Notes under the pieces: model-generated
What the model was told of the DNA's origin: nothing
The model's database searches: none
Seen by the model: the letters and a program-made list of their open reading frames with translations, nothing else
From: CALGLS01 sp964508085
Lineage (GTDB): Bacteria > Bacteroidota > Bacteroidia > Chitinophagales > Saprospiraceae
NCBI GenBank assembly: GCA_964508085.1
Contig: CAZDTI010000126.1
Coordinates: 1 to 19,861, forward strand
DNA: 19,861 nucleotides
Direction: 5' to 3'
Shown here: one piece after another, positions 7,618 through 14,794 of the stretch
How positions within the stretch are numbered: position 1 is the stretch's first letter
Layout: each line of letters begins with the position of its first letter
Position numbers and translations under genes: made by a program

Positions 7618-8811
7618 ATGGAAATACTCCAACTAACTAAAAAATTCCCTTATCCTATAAAAGATGGTGAAGTTATAGCCATTCATAATTTAAGCAACTC
7701 CTATAAAACATTAGGTGCCGAGCTTACCCTGCTTTGCATGAATACACCGAAGCATTATTTCAAAATAGAGGAACTACCTGACGATTACCAAATTTACAAA
7801 ACAATTCATGTTGTAGAAGTGGATACTGCAGTAAAACCTATTCCTGCTTTTTTCAATCTGTTTTCATCTGAGTCCTACCATATCAGTCGTTTTGATTCTC
7901 CAGACTATCATGAAAAGCTAACAACCATTTTACAAAAAGAAAACTTCGATGTCATCCAATTAGAGACATTATTCTTGGCCCCATATATTAATACGATTCG
8001 GAAATATTCAAAGGCTAAGATCGTCCTTCGTGCACATAATATTGAGCATGAAATATGGGAACGTATTACGAAGAACACTACCTTCTTACCTAAGCGATGG
8101 TATCTTAAACTCTTGAGTCGCCGTTTGGCCATTTTTGAAAAAGAACAATTAAACAACTGTGATCTTCTATTGCCTATCACACAAAGAGACTTAGATTATG
8201 CACGTAGCTTTGGTTTTAACAAGAAAGCATTTGTTACTCCAATTGGTCTTAATGCTGCTAAATACAAGCCGGATAATTCCAGTTTTCAAAAACCATTTTC
8301 GCTCTCTTTTATAGGCTCCTTAGATTGGATGCCGAATGTAGAAGGACTAAATTGGTTCTTAGATAAGATCTGGCCGAAAGTAAAATCTAAGCATCCAACA
8401 ATATCCTTACATCTTGCTGGAAGAAATACGCCGGATTCTCTTTATCAGTTGGAAAGCAATCAGCTAAAAGTACTTGGTGAAATTCAAGATGCTAAGGCTT
8501 TTATCAATGCACATTCCTTGATGTTGGTCCCCTTACTGAGTGGAAGTGGGATGCGAGTTAAAATATTGGAGGGGATGGCATTGGGAAAAGTAGTTTTGTC
8601 TACAACTGTTGGGTTGGAAGGAATTATTGGGAAGGACAAAGAAACGTTCTTAATTGCTAACACACCTGAGGAATTTATTGAAGCGTTGGATTATTGTTAT
8701 GAAAACCCGGAAGCAATAAAGCTGATGGGGGCAGCTGCACGGAAAGTGATTTTGAAGGAATATGACAATAAAGCAATTGGAAAGCGTGTACTGAGTGAAT
8801 TTGGAGAATGA
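7618..8811 (+). CDS. GT4-family glycosyltransferase
   Basis: This is a 397-residue cytoplasmic GT-B enzyme expected to transfer a sugar from a nucleotide donor to a lipid- or glycan-linked acceptor. The N-terminal domain begins MEILQLTKKFPYPIKDGE, a usual opening for this class, and contains the acceptor-side motif RAHNIEHEIW (138-147). The C-terminal Rossmann domain has FIGSLDWMPNVEG (231-243) and the donor-site segment SGSGMRVKILEGMALG (308-323), with Glu318 in the position of the family's first conserved glutamate, followed by VGLEGI. The frame is open from 7543, but the 25 residues before the ATG at 7618 overlap the upstream gene and do not resemble the family, so 7618 is chosen. It lies 5 bases after the small membrane protein. 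The donor and product cannot be read from the sequence. Confidence 0.9.
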   Translation: MEILQLTKKFPYPIKDGEVIAIHNLSNSYKTLGAELTLLCMNTPKHYFKIEELPDDYQIYKTIHVVEVDTAVKPIPAFFNLFSSESYHISRFDSPDYHEKLTTILQKENFDVIQLETLFLAPYINTIRKYSKAKIVLRAHNIEHEIWERITKNTTFLPKRWYLKLLSRRLAIFEKEQLNNCDLLLPITQRDLDYARSFGFNKKAFVTPIGLNAAKYKPDNSSFQKPFSLSFIGSLDWMPNVEGLNWFLDKIWPKVKSKHPTISLHLAGRNTPDSLYQLESNQLKVLGEIQDAKAFINAHSLMLVPLLSGSGMRVKILEGMALGKVVLSTTVGLEGIIGKDKETFLIANTPEEFIEALDYCYENPEAIKLMGAAARKVILKEYDNKAIGKRVLSEFGE

Positions 8812-8883
8812 ACTAAAAAGCATTATTATCTTTGATTAGATGTTTTGAGCACACTAATCAACTTGATTTTTGATGAACAATTT

Positions 8884-8969
8884 AAAGTTAAGGACTTTCC
8901 CTTCAAGTGTAAATAAGGGTTTTTTTCGCGTCTGAGCGAATAATCCTTAATCCTCACATCCTTAACTTT
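8884..8969 (+). terminator. Nested inverted repeats with T-tract after the GT4 gene
   Basis: The outer arms are perfect over 11 bp (8884-8894 AAAGTTAAGGA, 8959-8969 TCCTTAACTTT). Inside lies a short hairpin, CCCTT (8899-8903) with AAGGG (8915-8919), followed directly by seven T residues (8920-8926). A small TTCGC/GCGAA hairpin (8925-8940) comes next. A weaker AT-rich dyad TTGATTAG/CTAATCAA lies upstream (8832-8861). The inner hairpin plus T-tract is the likely terminator of the 7187-8811 transcript; the role of the outer arms is unclear. Confidence 0.5.
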
Positions 8970-9065
8970 TAATCCATTCTAAATAAAATAAATTTTTCTA
9001 AACACCCTAACCCCTGATCCACAAAATAATCCCTAATTTGCCTCTTTAAAAAAGCACTCAATATT

Positions 9066-10289
9066 TTGATTCTCCTTCACCTTCTTTTCTGGCTTTGCAT
9101 AAGTTGCCTCATACACAGTTATATCGTGTATCCGTTTCTGCTTCGCTGGTGGGCTGGTGGCTTAAAAAGTTCATCCATTTACTTCAAGGATGAAGGGGAA
9201 TGGCCTATGGTTTCCGTTATAATGGCCGCCTACAATGAAGAGGCTGTCTTAGAAGAGAAAATGCAAAGTCTATTGAATTTGGATTATCCAAAAGACCGCT
9301 TGACTATTTATATCGGTTCTGATTGTTCCAACGACAGAACAAATGACATTCTTGCTGCTTACGCCAAAAAAGAACCACGGCTACATTTTTTCCCTTTTAC
9401 AGAACGACAAGGCAAACCCGGAGTAGTAAATAACCTTACGAAATCCTCCTTCGCTAAGAATGGAAAGTCCGCGGATCATTTGTTTCTTATGACGGATGCA
9501 AGCGTAATGTTACAAAAAGAAACACTGAAACAGCTAGTTCGGCACTTTAAAGATCCGGACTTGGCTTTGGTAGATAGTCATATATTAGGTACTAATCTTC
9601 AGAAGCCTGGTATCTCACAATCAGAAAATAGCTATGTGAGTAGTGAGGTGAAGCTAAAGAATAGAGAAGGTTTGCTTTGGGGTACTATGATAGGCCCTTT
9701 TGGCGGCTGTTTTGTACTGCGCTCTAATTACTACCATGAGGTGCCGACCAATTTTTTGGTTGATGATTTCTATATTGCTTTTAAAGCAATGCTTCAAGGA
9801 GGCAAGGCTATTAATGACTTAGAAGCGATTTGCTATGAATCCATTTCTCAGGACATCAATGAAGAATTCCGTCGAAAAGTACGGATTTCTACAGGGAACT
9901 TCCAAAATTTAACTACTTTCGCCGCAGTTCTAAGAAAGCCTTTTTCCACTTTGGGTTTTGCTTTTTTATCTCACAAGGTATTGCGATGGATCGGGCCCTT
10001 TTTTATTTTACTGAGTTTGATCATTGCTTTGTATTTTGCTTTTAATGGAAATCATCTTTATCAATTTATATTAATTGCATACTTAGGAATACTCGTTGTA
10101 ATCCCTTTGTTAGATAAAATGCTGCACAGCTTGGAAATACACATTATGCCTTTCCGTCATGTTCGATATTTTATGGCAATGAACAGGGCCTTGTTTGTTG
10201 GTTTTTTTAGATTTTTAGGAGGAGTTGAAAAAGGAATTTGGGAGCCTACAAGGAGAGAAGACACTGGAGATGGGGAAATAGAGAAATGA
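9066..10289 (+). CDS. Membrane-anchored GT2-family glycosyltransferase
   Basis: The 407-residue protein resembles processive or polysaccharide-type family 2 transferases. One N-terminal membrane helix (about 2-27) precedes the GT-A domain, which shows AAYNEE (54-59), SDCSND (85-90), the donor/metal site TDAS (143-146), VDDFY (232-236) where the catalytic acid is expected, and RRKVR (269-273) in the place of the Q/RxxRW-like motif. Three or so C-terminal helices follow (about 305-325, 332-350, and a less certain one near 370-385). The active site should face the cytoplasm. No ATG lies in frame between the upstream stop (9027-9029) and the GT-A domain, so the TTG at 9066, just ahead of the helix, is taken as the start; ATT at 9063 or upstream is the alternative. 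It is separated from the GT4 gene by a probable terminator. Confidence 0.88.
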   Translation: MILLHLLFWLCISCLIHSYIVYPFLLRWWAGGLKSSSIYFKDEGEWPMVSVIMAAYNEEAVLEEKMQSLLNLDYPKDRLTIYIGSDCSNDRTNDILAAYAKKEPRLHFFPFTERQGKPGVVNNLTKSSFAKNGKSADHLFLMTDASVMLQKETLKQLVRHFKDPDLALVDSHILGTNLQKPGISQSENSYVSSEVKLKNREGLLWGTMIGPFGGCFVLRSNYYHEVPTNFLVDDFYIAFKAMLQGGKAINDLEAICYESISQDINEEFRRKVRISTGNFQNLTTFAAVLRKPFSTLGFAFLSHKVLRWIGPFFILLSLIIALYFAFNGNHLYQFILIAYLGILVVIPLLDKMLHSLEIHIMPFRHVRYFMAMNRALFVGFFRFLGGVEKGIWEPTRREDTGDGEIEK

Positions 10290-10360
10290 GGCTATTTACT
10301 TATCTATGTGTGTTATTAGTTTGGAAAACCTATTTAATGCCATCTGCCCAAAAACTTTGA
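10286..10360 (+). CDS. Possible 24-residue ORF overlapping the GT2 stop codon
   Basis: An ATG at 10286-10288 overlaps the GT2 stop TGA as ATGA, the classic arrangement for translational coupling. It opens a 24-codon frame, MRLFTYLCVLLVWKTYLMPS then AQKL. The product looks like a bare signal peptide or single membrane helix ending in a Bacteroidota-style SAQ. It may be a real small membrane peptide, or the stub of a secreted-protein gene that has lost its body. Length alone cannot decide. Confidence 0.25.
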   Translation: MRLFTYLCVLLVWKTYLMPSAQKL

Positions 10361-10401
10361 ATCGAATGATTTATTACTATGAAATCAAAAAAATAGCTTA
10401 G

Positions 10402-10476
10402 ACCGCTCCCATCATTTAGATGAAGCAAAGCGACTGCAAGGAGAGTGCTTTAGCTAAATGGTGGAGTGTAAGCGGT
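10402..10476 (+). other. Long hairpin in the leader of the VTC-domain gene
   Basis: Bases 10402-10419 can pair with 10454-10476 through about 18 base pairs (ACCGCT with AGCGGT, ATTTAG with CTAAAT, and C-G pairs between), with one 1-base and one 4-base bulge. A second stem, AAAGC (10427-10431) with GCTTT (10447-10451), continues inward to a 15-base loop. It is followed 7 bases later by an intrinsic terminator, and the gene start lies 15 bases beyond that. This suggests a regulated leader RNA, but no known riboswitch class is recognised. Confidence 0.5.
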
Positions 10477-10483
10477 TTAAACC

Positions 10484-10513
10484 AGCCCGTTCCAGTCAGG
10501 CGGGTTATTTTTT
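10484..10513 (+). terminator. Intrinsic terminator immediately ahead of the VTC-domain gene
   Basis: AGCCCGTT (10484-10491) pairs with GGCGGGTT (10499-10506) over 8 bp including three G-U pairs. The loop is CCAGTCA, and A plus six T residues (10508-10513) follow. It could end the transcript of the GT2 gene (stop 10287-10289) or act as an attenuator for the gene starting at 10528. Confidence 0.75.
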
Positions 10514-10527
10514 GTCATATATACTCT

Positions 10528-11166
10528 ATGCGCTACGAGAGAAAATACAGATTAGAAATAACCCATCTCAGTGTGGTGGAACAAATCGTAAAGAACCATC
10601 CGGCTTCTTTTACAAAGGCCTTTCCTGATCGTAGAGTCAACAATATTTATTTTGATACGCCACAATTGAATTGTTACCAAGACAATCAGATGGGGATTTC
10701 GCAAAGGAAAAAATACAGAGTACGCTGGTATGGTCCTGCTAAAGGCAAGATCGAAAAACCTGTCCTAGAAGTAAAAATCAGAGACAATGCTCTAGGCTAC
10801 AAAGAAATACATGAACTCCCACCTTTTGAACTAGAGAATCTTTATCCGCTGACTCGAAATGTAAATAGCCAGTTTGGAAATTTGATGAAACTCCTGCCGG
10901 TTCTGTACAATTCGTATGAACGTTCCTACTATGAATCGTTTAATAACAAAATGAGATTGACCATAGATCGAGAAATGAATTTCCGTTCTGCTGGTGTCAG
11001 CTCCCTCAGCCGACAAACGGCCATGGAAGATCCAGCGGTGGTTGTTGAAGTTAAATATGCCTCTGACCAAGAGACTTGGGCCACGGACATGATGCAGTAT
11101 ATCCCTTTCCGAATGACGAAGAACTCGAAATATGTGAATGGAATTGATATTCTGTCATTTGTTTGA
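10528..11166 (+). CDS. VTC-domain protein (polyphosphate polymerase-like)
   Basis: The 212-residue protein consists essentially of one VTC domain (Pfam PF09359), a triphosphate-tunnel fold first known from the yeast vacuolar polyphosphate polymerase. The tunnel strands with their charged residues are visible in order: RYERKY (2-7), NIYFDTP (39-45), RKKYRVRWYG (60-69), LEVKIR (80-85), RLTIDREM (143-150), VVEVKY (172-177) and the closing NSKYVNGI (199-206). In bacteria such proteins are annotated as polyphosphate polymerase-domain proteins, often of unproven activity, and are commonly next to CotH or DUF4956 membrane partners; neither is seen here. The frame is open from an ATG at 10420, but the 36 extra residues are encoded by the leader hairpin and terminator and precede the invariant N-terminal strand, so the ATG at 10528 is preferred. 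Confidence 0.85.
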   Translation: MRYERKYRLEITHLSVVEQIVKNHPASFTKAFPDRRVNNIYFDTPQLNCYQDNQMGISQRKKYRVRWYGPAKGKIEKPVLEVKIRDNALGYKEIHELPPFELENLYPLTRNVNSQFGNLMKLLPVLYNSYERSYYESFNNKMRLTIDREMNFRSAGVSSLSRQTAMEDPAVVVEVKYASDQETWATDMMQYIPFRMTKNSKYVNGIDILSFV

Positions 11167-11589
11167 GAAATGCGATCTATACGTAGCTTTCCTAAAGCTT
11201 CTTCGAGATCTTTCGTAAAAGCCCACCTACCATTTCCTCACACACAATTCACAGAGCATCAGTACCAGCTAATTGGTTATATAGGCAGCTTTCACTGCGA
11301 TTCCAAGAGTCACCTCTGCGCTCTCTGCGCCCTCTGCGTGATACATTCCGCAATAGCTGACATTAATAAAGCCATTCACACGCTTTAGAAAACCCACTTC
11401 ATTCATAAAAAAACACTATTTTCGCCCCCTAAAAGAATTAAAGGAAACATAGCGATTCAATTTGCGTGTAAAAGCTAGTAATTTGAATAGGAACCTTCGC
11501 ATTCCTTGTATCGTTGCAGTAGAAAACATCCAAACGATGCGAGAAGTCCTAATTCGTCAATTAAAATTAACCACCAAACAGAATAAAAA
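11167..11589. other. 423-base gap before leuS with a CTCTGCG repeat and a leuS leader
   Basis: I see no convincing gene here. The 7-mer CTCTGCG occurs three times with an exact 9-base period (11314, 11323, 11332). The rest of 11170-11390 is free of clear signals. The last 130 bases form the leuS leader and contain an inverted repeat, CGCAT...CGTT (11498-11515) against AACGATGCG (11533-11541), with a 9-base bulge in the first arm. A TTTG (11461) and a TAATTTG (11479) are present but too close together for a standard Bacteroidota promoter. Confidence 0.4.
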
Positions 11590-14451
11590 ATGGATTATCA
11601 ACCCAGAGAGATCGAAGTCAAATGGCAGAAATATTGGGAAGAAGCTCAAACGTACAAAGTCGATAACAAATCAGACAAACCTAAGTTTTACGTATTGGAT
11701 ATGTTCCCTTACCCATCCGGCGCAGGCTTACACGTAGGCCATCCTCTTGGCTATATTGCTTCAGATATTTTTTCTCGATACAAAAGACTGAAGGGGTTTA
11801 ATGTTTTACATCCTATGGGCTACGATGCCTTTGGTTTGCCTGCTGAACAATACGCCATTCAAACAGGTGTCCATCCAGCACGTTCTACCGATAACAACAT
11901 TAAGATGTATCGCCAGCAATTGGACAATCTTGGATTCAGTTTTGATTGGAGTCGAGAAGTAAAAACCTCTGATCCATCTTATTATAAATGGACCCAATGG
12001 ATTTTCCTCCAAATCTTTGATCACTATTTTGATAATACCGCTAATAAAGCATTACCTATTTCGGACTTGGAAGCTGTTTTCGCAAAAGAAGGGAGCGCAG
12101 CCATTAATGCAGCAACTACTCAAACTACTGCCTTCTCCGCTGAGGAATGGAACGCAATGTCAAAGAAAGAGCAGGCGGAAATCTTAATGAATTACCGCTT
12201 GGCTTACAGAAAAGTTACTTACGTTAACTGGTGTGAAGCATTAGGAACTGTTTTGGCAAATGATGAAATCAAAGACGGTTTTTCAGAACGAGGAGGACAT
12301 CCAGTTGAGAAACGTCCAATGTTACAATGGTCTCTACGAATCACAGCATATGCGGAGCGAATGATAAAATCATTGGATGATCTAGAATGGTCTGATGCTT
12401 TGAAAGCGATGCAACGAAATTGGATTGGACGTTCGGAAGGTGCGCAGTTGTTTTTCAATATTACAGATTCAGAAGAACAAATTGAAATATTCACTACCAG
12501 AGCTGACACTATTTATGGGGCTACTTATATGGTTTTGGCTCCAGAACATCCTTTAGTTGAAAAATTGACTACTCCAGAACAAAAGGAAGAAGTTAAAAAA
12601 TATCTGGATTATGTGAATACTCGCTCTGACATAGATCGTCAAGCAGAGAAAGAGGTCAGTGGTGCTTTTCTTGGTGCGTATGCTAACAACCCATTTACAA
12701 ATAAAAAGATACCAATCTGGATAGGGGAGTACGTTTTAATGGATTATGGAACTGGTGCAATTATGGCAGTCCCAAGTGATGATGAACGTGATAAGAAATT
12801 CGCTCAGAAGTTTGGTTTAGAGATCATAGACGTTGTAGATAAGTCGATGTATCCAGAGGCAACTTTAAGTGACAAGCTAGGGAAGATGATCAATTCTGAT
12901 TTCTTAAATGGAATGACGGTCAAAAAGGCGATCAAGGCAATGAATTACGAAGTAGAGAAGAGAGGCATTGGTAAAAAAATCATCAATTATAAGTTAAGAG
13001 ACGCTAATTATTCTCGTCAGAGATATTGGGGAGAACCATTCCCAGTAGAATACGATGCAGATGGTGTGGTGCACCCAATGGAAGTTTCAAAGTTGCCATT
13101 GGAATTGCCAAACCAGGACGACTTCAAACCTGCTTCTGGTGGAAAATCTCCTCTAGCAAGAAACGAAGACTGGGTAAATGAGGTTCCTAATTTCACTAGA
13201 GAAACAGATACGATGCCTGGATTTGCAGGATCTTCCTGGTATTTTTTAAGGTACATGGATGCGAATAATGATGATGCTTTTGCAAGTAAAGAAGCTATTG
13301 ATTATTGGCAAGAAGTGGATTTGTACGTAGGTGGAACAGAACATGCTGTGGGGCACTTGATGTATTCTCGTTTCTGGCATAAATTCTTGTTTGATAAAGG
13401 TTTAGTACCAACCAATGAGCCATTCCGAAAGTTGATTAACCAAGGGATGATTCAAGGAGTCATAGAAACAATGTACTTGCAAAAGGAAAAAGAGAATGGT
13501 GTTTCAAAATTCACTTGCGCTGATATCGCTAAGGCAAATGGAAAAGACAAATATACCAGTATTCCAGTGCACGTAGACTTTGTACAGAATTATGGAGATC
13601 AAGGTTCTTATCTAAACTTGGAAAGCATAAACAAATTTATTGAATGGCGACCTGAGTTTAATGATGCCATTTTTGAATGCGGAAATGGAGTTTACCATAA
13701 AGGTGTTTTTACCTCAAGTGGAGAGGAAATAGATGCACATTTGATTACCAAGTCGGAGGTTGGAAAAATGTCCAAGCGTTATTTCAACGTAGTGAATCCG
13801 GATGATGTAGTCGCTCGTTATGGCTCAGATTGCTTCCGAATGTATGAAATGTTCTTAGGACCAATTGAGCAATCAAAACCTTGGGATACTAAAGGAATTG
13901 ACGGGGTTTCTAAATTCCTACGTAAGTTCTGGTCCTTATTTAATGATAGAAACGCAGGCTTTGCGGTCACTGATGCAGAACCTACTAAGGATGAGTTAAA
14001 AGTATTGCACACCGCTATAAAGAAAGTGACTGAAGACATCGAGCGCTTCTCTTTTAATACTTGTGTAGCCGCTTTTATGATTGCGACTAATGATTTAATA
14101 AAATTAAAATCTAACAATAGAAGAGTGTTGACTGACTTAGTAAAACTGATTGCTCCTTTTGCACCGCATATGGCAGAAGAACTTTGGATGCAGTTGGGTC
14201 ATGAAGCTTCCGTGCATGCTAGCGACTATCCAGTATTTGATGAAAAACACTTGATAGAAGCCGAAGTAGAATATCCGATTTCCATTAATGGAAAGACCAG
14301 AGGAAAGGCAACCTTCCCTTCCACGGCTTCAAAAGATGAATTGGAAAAACTAGCAATGGACCTAGAAGTAGTTAAAAAATGGACGGATGGAAAAACAGTT
14401 CGTAAGGTCATTGTTGTACCAAAACGAATGATAAATGTGGTAGTAGGATAA
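11590..14451 (+). CDS. leuS: Leucyl-tRNA synthetase
   Basis: The 953-residue class Ia enzyme charges tRNA-Leu with leucine in the cytoplasm. The signature HIGH appears as HVGH (48-51) within YPSGAGLHVGHPLGY, and KMSKS appears as KMSKR (726-730) within the late catalytic segment. The CP1 editing domain is present, with TTRADTIYGATY and the GTGAIMAVPSDDERD segment (about 387-401), whose final aspartate matches the editing-site aspartate of the family. An insert near residues 150-200 (ALPISDLEAVF... and TTQTTAFSAEEW) makes it longer than the roughly 860 residues of the Escherichia coli enzyme and is usual for Bacteroidota. The C-terminal tRNA-binding region ends with NGKTRGKATFP. The ATG at 11590 gives the normal N-terminus (YQPREIEVKWQKYW). 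It stands alone, with a hairpin after it. Confidence 0.98.
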   Translation: MDYQPREIEVKWQKYWEEAQTYKVDNKSDKPKFYVLDMFPYPSGAGLHVGHPLGYIASDIFSRYKRLKGFNVLHPMGYDAFGLPAEQYAIQTGVHPARSTDNNIKMYRQQLDNLGFSFDWSREVKTSDPSYYKWTQWIFLQIFDHYFDNTANKALPISDLEAVFAKEGSAAINAATTQTTAFSAEEWNAMSKKEQAEILMNYRLAYRKVTYVNWCEALGTVLANDEIKDGFSERGGHPVEKRPMLQWSLRITAYAERMIKSLDDLEWSDALKAMQRNWIGRSEGAQLFFNITDSEEQIEIFTTRADTIYGATYMVLAPEHPLVEKLTTPEQKEEVKKYLDYVNTRSDIDRQAEKEVSGAFLGAYANNPFTNKKIPIWIGEYVLMDYGTGAIMAVPSDDERDKKFAQKFGLEIIDVVDKSMYPEATLSDKLGKMINSDFLNGMTVKKAIKAMNYEVEKRGIGKKIINYKLRDANYSRQRYWGEPFPVEYDADGVVHPMEVSKLPLELPNQDDFKPASGGKSPLARNEDWVNEVPNFTRETDTMPGFAGSSWYFLRYMDANNDDAFASKEAIDYWQEVDLYVGGTEHAVGHLMYSRFWHKFLFDKGLVPTNEPFRKLINQGMIQGVIETMYLQKEKENGVSKFTCADIAKANGKDKYTSIPVHVDFVQNYGDQGSYLNLESINKFIEWRPEFNDAIFECGNGVYHKGVFTSSGEEIDAHLITKSEVGKMSKRYFNVVNPDDVVARYGSDCFRMYEMFLGPIEQSKPWDTKGIDGVSKFLRKFWSLFNDRNAGFAVTDAEPTKDELKVLHTAIKKVTEDIERFSFNTCVAAFMIATNDLIKLKSNNRRVLTDLVKLIAPFAPHMAEELWMQLGHEASVHASDYPVFDEKHLIEAEVEYPISINGKTRGKATFPSTASKDELEKLAMDLEVVKKWTDGKTVRKVIVVPKRMINVVVG

Positions 14452-14794
14452 GACTTGATTCTTCTTTTTCGTAAAGAGCGTTGATGAAACCTTAAGTGGT
14501 TTTGTCAACGCTCTTCTAGTTTGAGAGCATGGCTCTTACCGCGATTGGTAGCGCAATTTATCTGATGCTCTTTTGGGCCTACAACTGTAGTAAAAAATAC
14601 AGATATCAGGCGAACTAAACATATTATGTTAAAATATATGTGATTTTCATTAATAAACTAAAACTGGCAAGGAATTGGCAATACACTTGGTGAATATATC
14701 TAATAAATAAGATATTGATTTTACGTTTTTTGTGACATAATTCCGGAGCGGAAAATTGATATTCTACGTTGTTCAAACTATCTCATTAATTACC
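14452..14794. other. 343-base gap between leuS and the adhesin gene
   Basis: Besides the terminator, this gap holds a second dyad, AGAGCAT (14524-14530) with ATGCTCT (14565-14571), followed by three further T residues and enclosing TACC/GGTA. From about 14600 the gap is very AT-rich, which fits the promoter region of the following gene, but no box pair with standard spacing stands out. TACGTTTT at 14722-14729 is one base off the -7 consensus TAnnTTTG. No gene is seen. Confidence 0.4.
14474..14515 (+). terminator. Hairpin terminator after leuS
   Basis: An 18-bp stem (14474-14491 with 14498-14515; outer part AAGAGCGTTGA against TCAACGCTCTT, inner part AAACC against GGTTT, two G-U pairs between) closes on the loop TTAAGT. 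It lies 22 bases after the leuS stop. The downstream CTAGTTTGAG is only partly T-rich, so termination may be helped by factors, or the hairpin may protect the mRNA end. Confidence 0.65.

Noticed and set aside
10437..10507. A tRNA-like stretch (TTAGCTAAATGGTGGAG resembling a D-arm, with a CCCG...CGGG stem after it).
   Set aside because: No acceptor stem or anticodon stem can be formed, and the final stem is a terminator with a T-tract.
10420..10527. A 36-residue N-terminal extension of the VTC protein from ATG 10420.
   Set aside because: The extension is encoded by the leader hairpin and terminator and precedes the family's first conserved strand; kept only as a possible leader translation.
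11170..11388. A 72-codon open frame in the gap before leuS.
   Set aside because: The translation is shaped by the CTCTGCG repeat (LCALCALC), has no domain features and begins 4 bases after the VTC stop by chance; composition is not gene-like.
11461..11485. A leuS promoter made of TTTG (11461) and TAATTTG (11479).
   Set aside because: The spacing is about 14 bases instead of about 19-21, and the second box lacks one base of TAnnTTTG.
11462..11737. A 91-codon frame overlapping the leuS start.
   Set aside because: More than half of it lies inside leuS in another frame and the rest is the leuS leader.
13765..13779. KMSKR in place of KMSKS in LeuRS.
   Set aside because: The last position of this motif varies naturally among class I synthetases and the rest of the enzyme is intact.
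13017..14411. Several antisense open frames within leuS, and others within the nuclease and adhesin genes.
   Set aside because: They mirror strongly conserved genes on the other strand and show no independent domains or start signals.
14619..14641. An AT-rich dyad ACATAT/ATATGT upstream of the adhesin gene.
   Set aside because: Six-base arms in very AT-rich DNA are expected by chance.
14756..14794. A TTG start adding 13 residues to the adhesin.
   Set aside because: The ATG at 14795 gives a normal signal peptide; the extra residues only lengthen the region before it.
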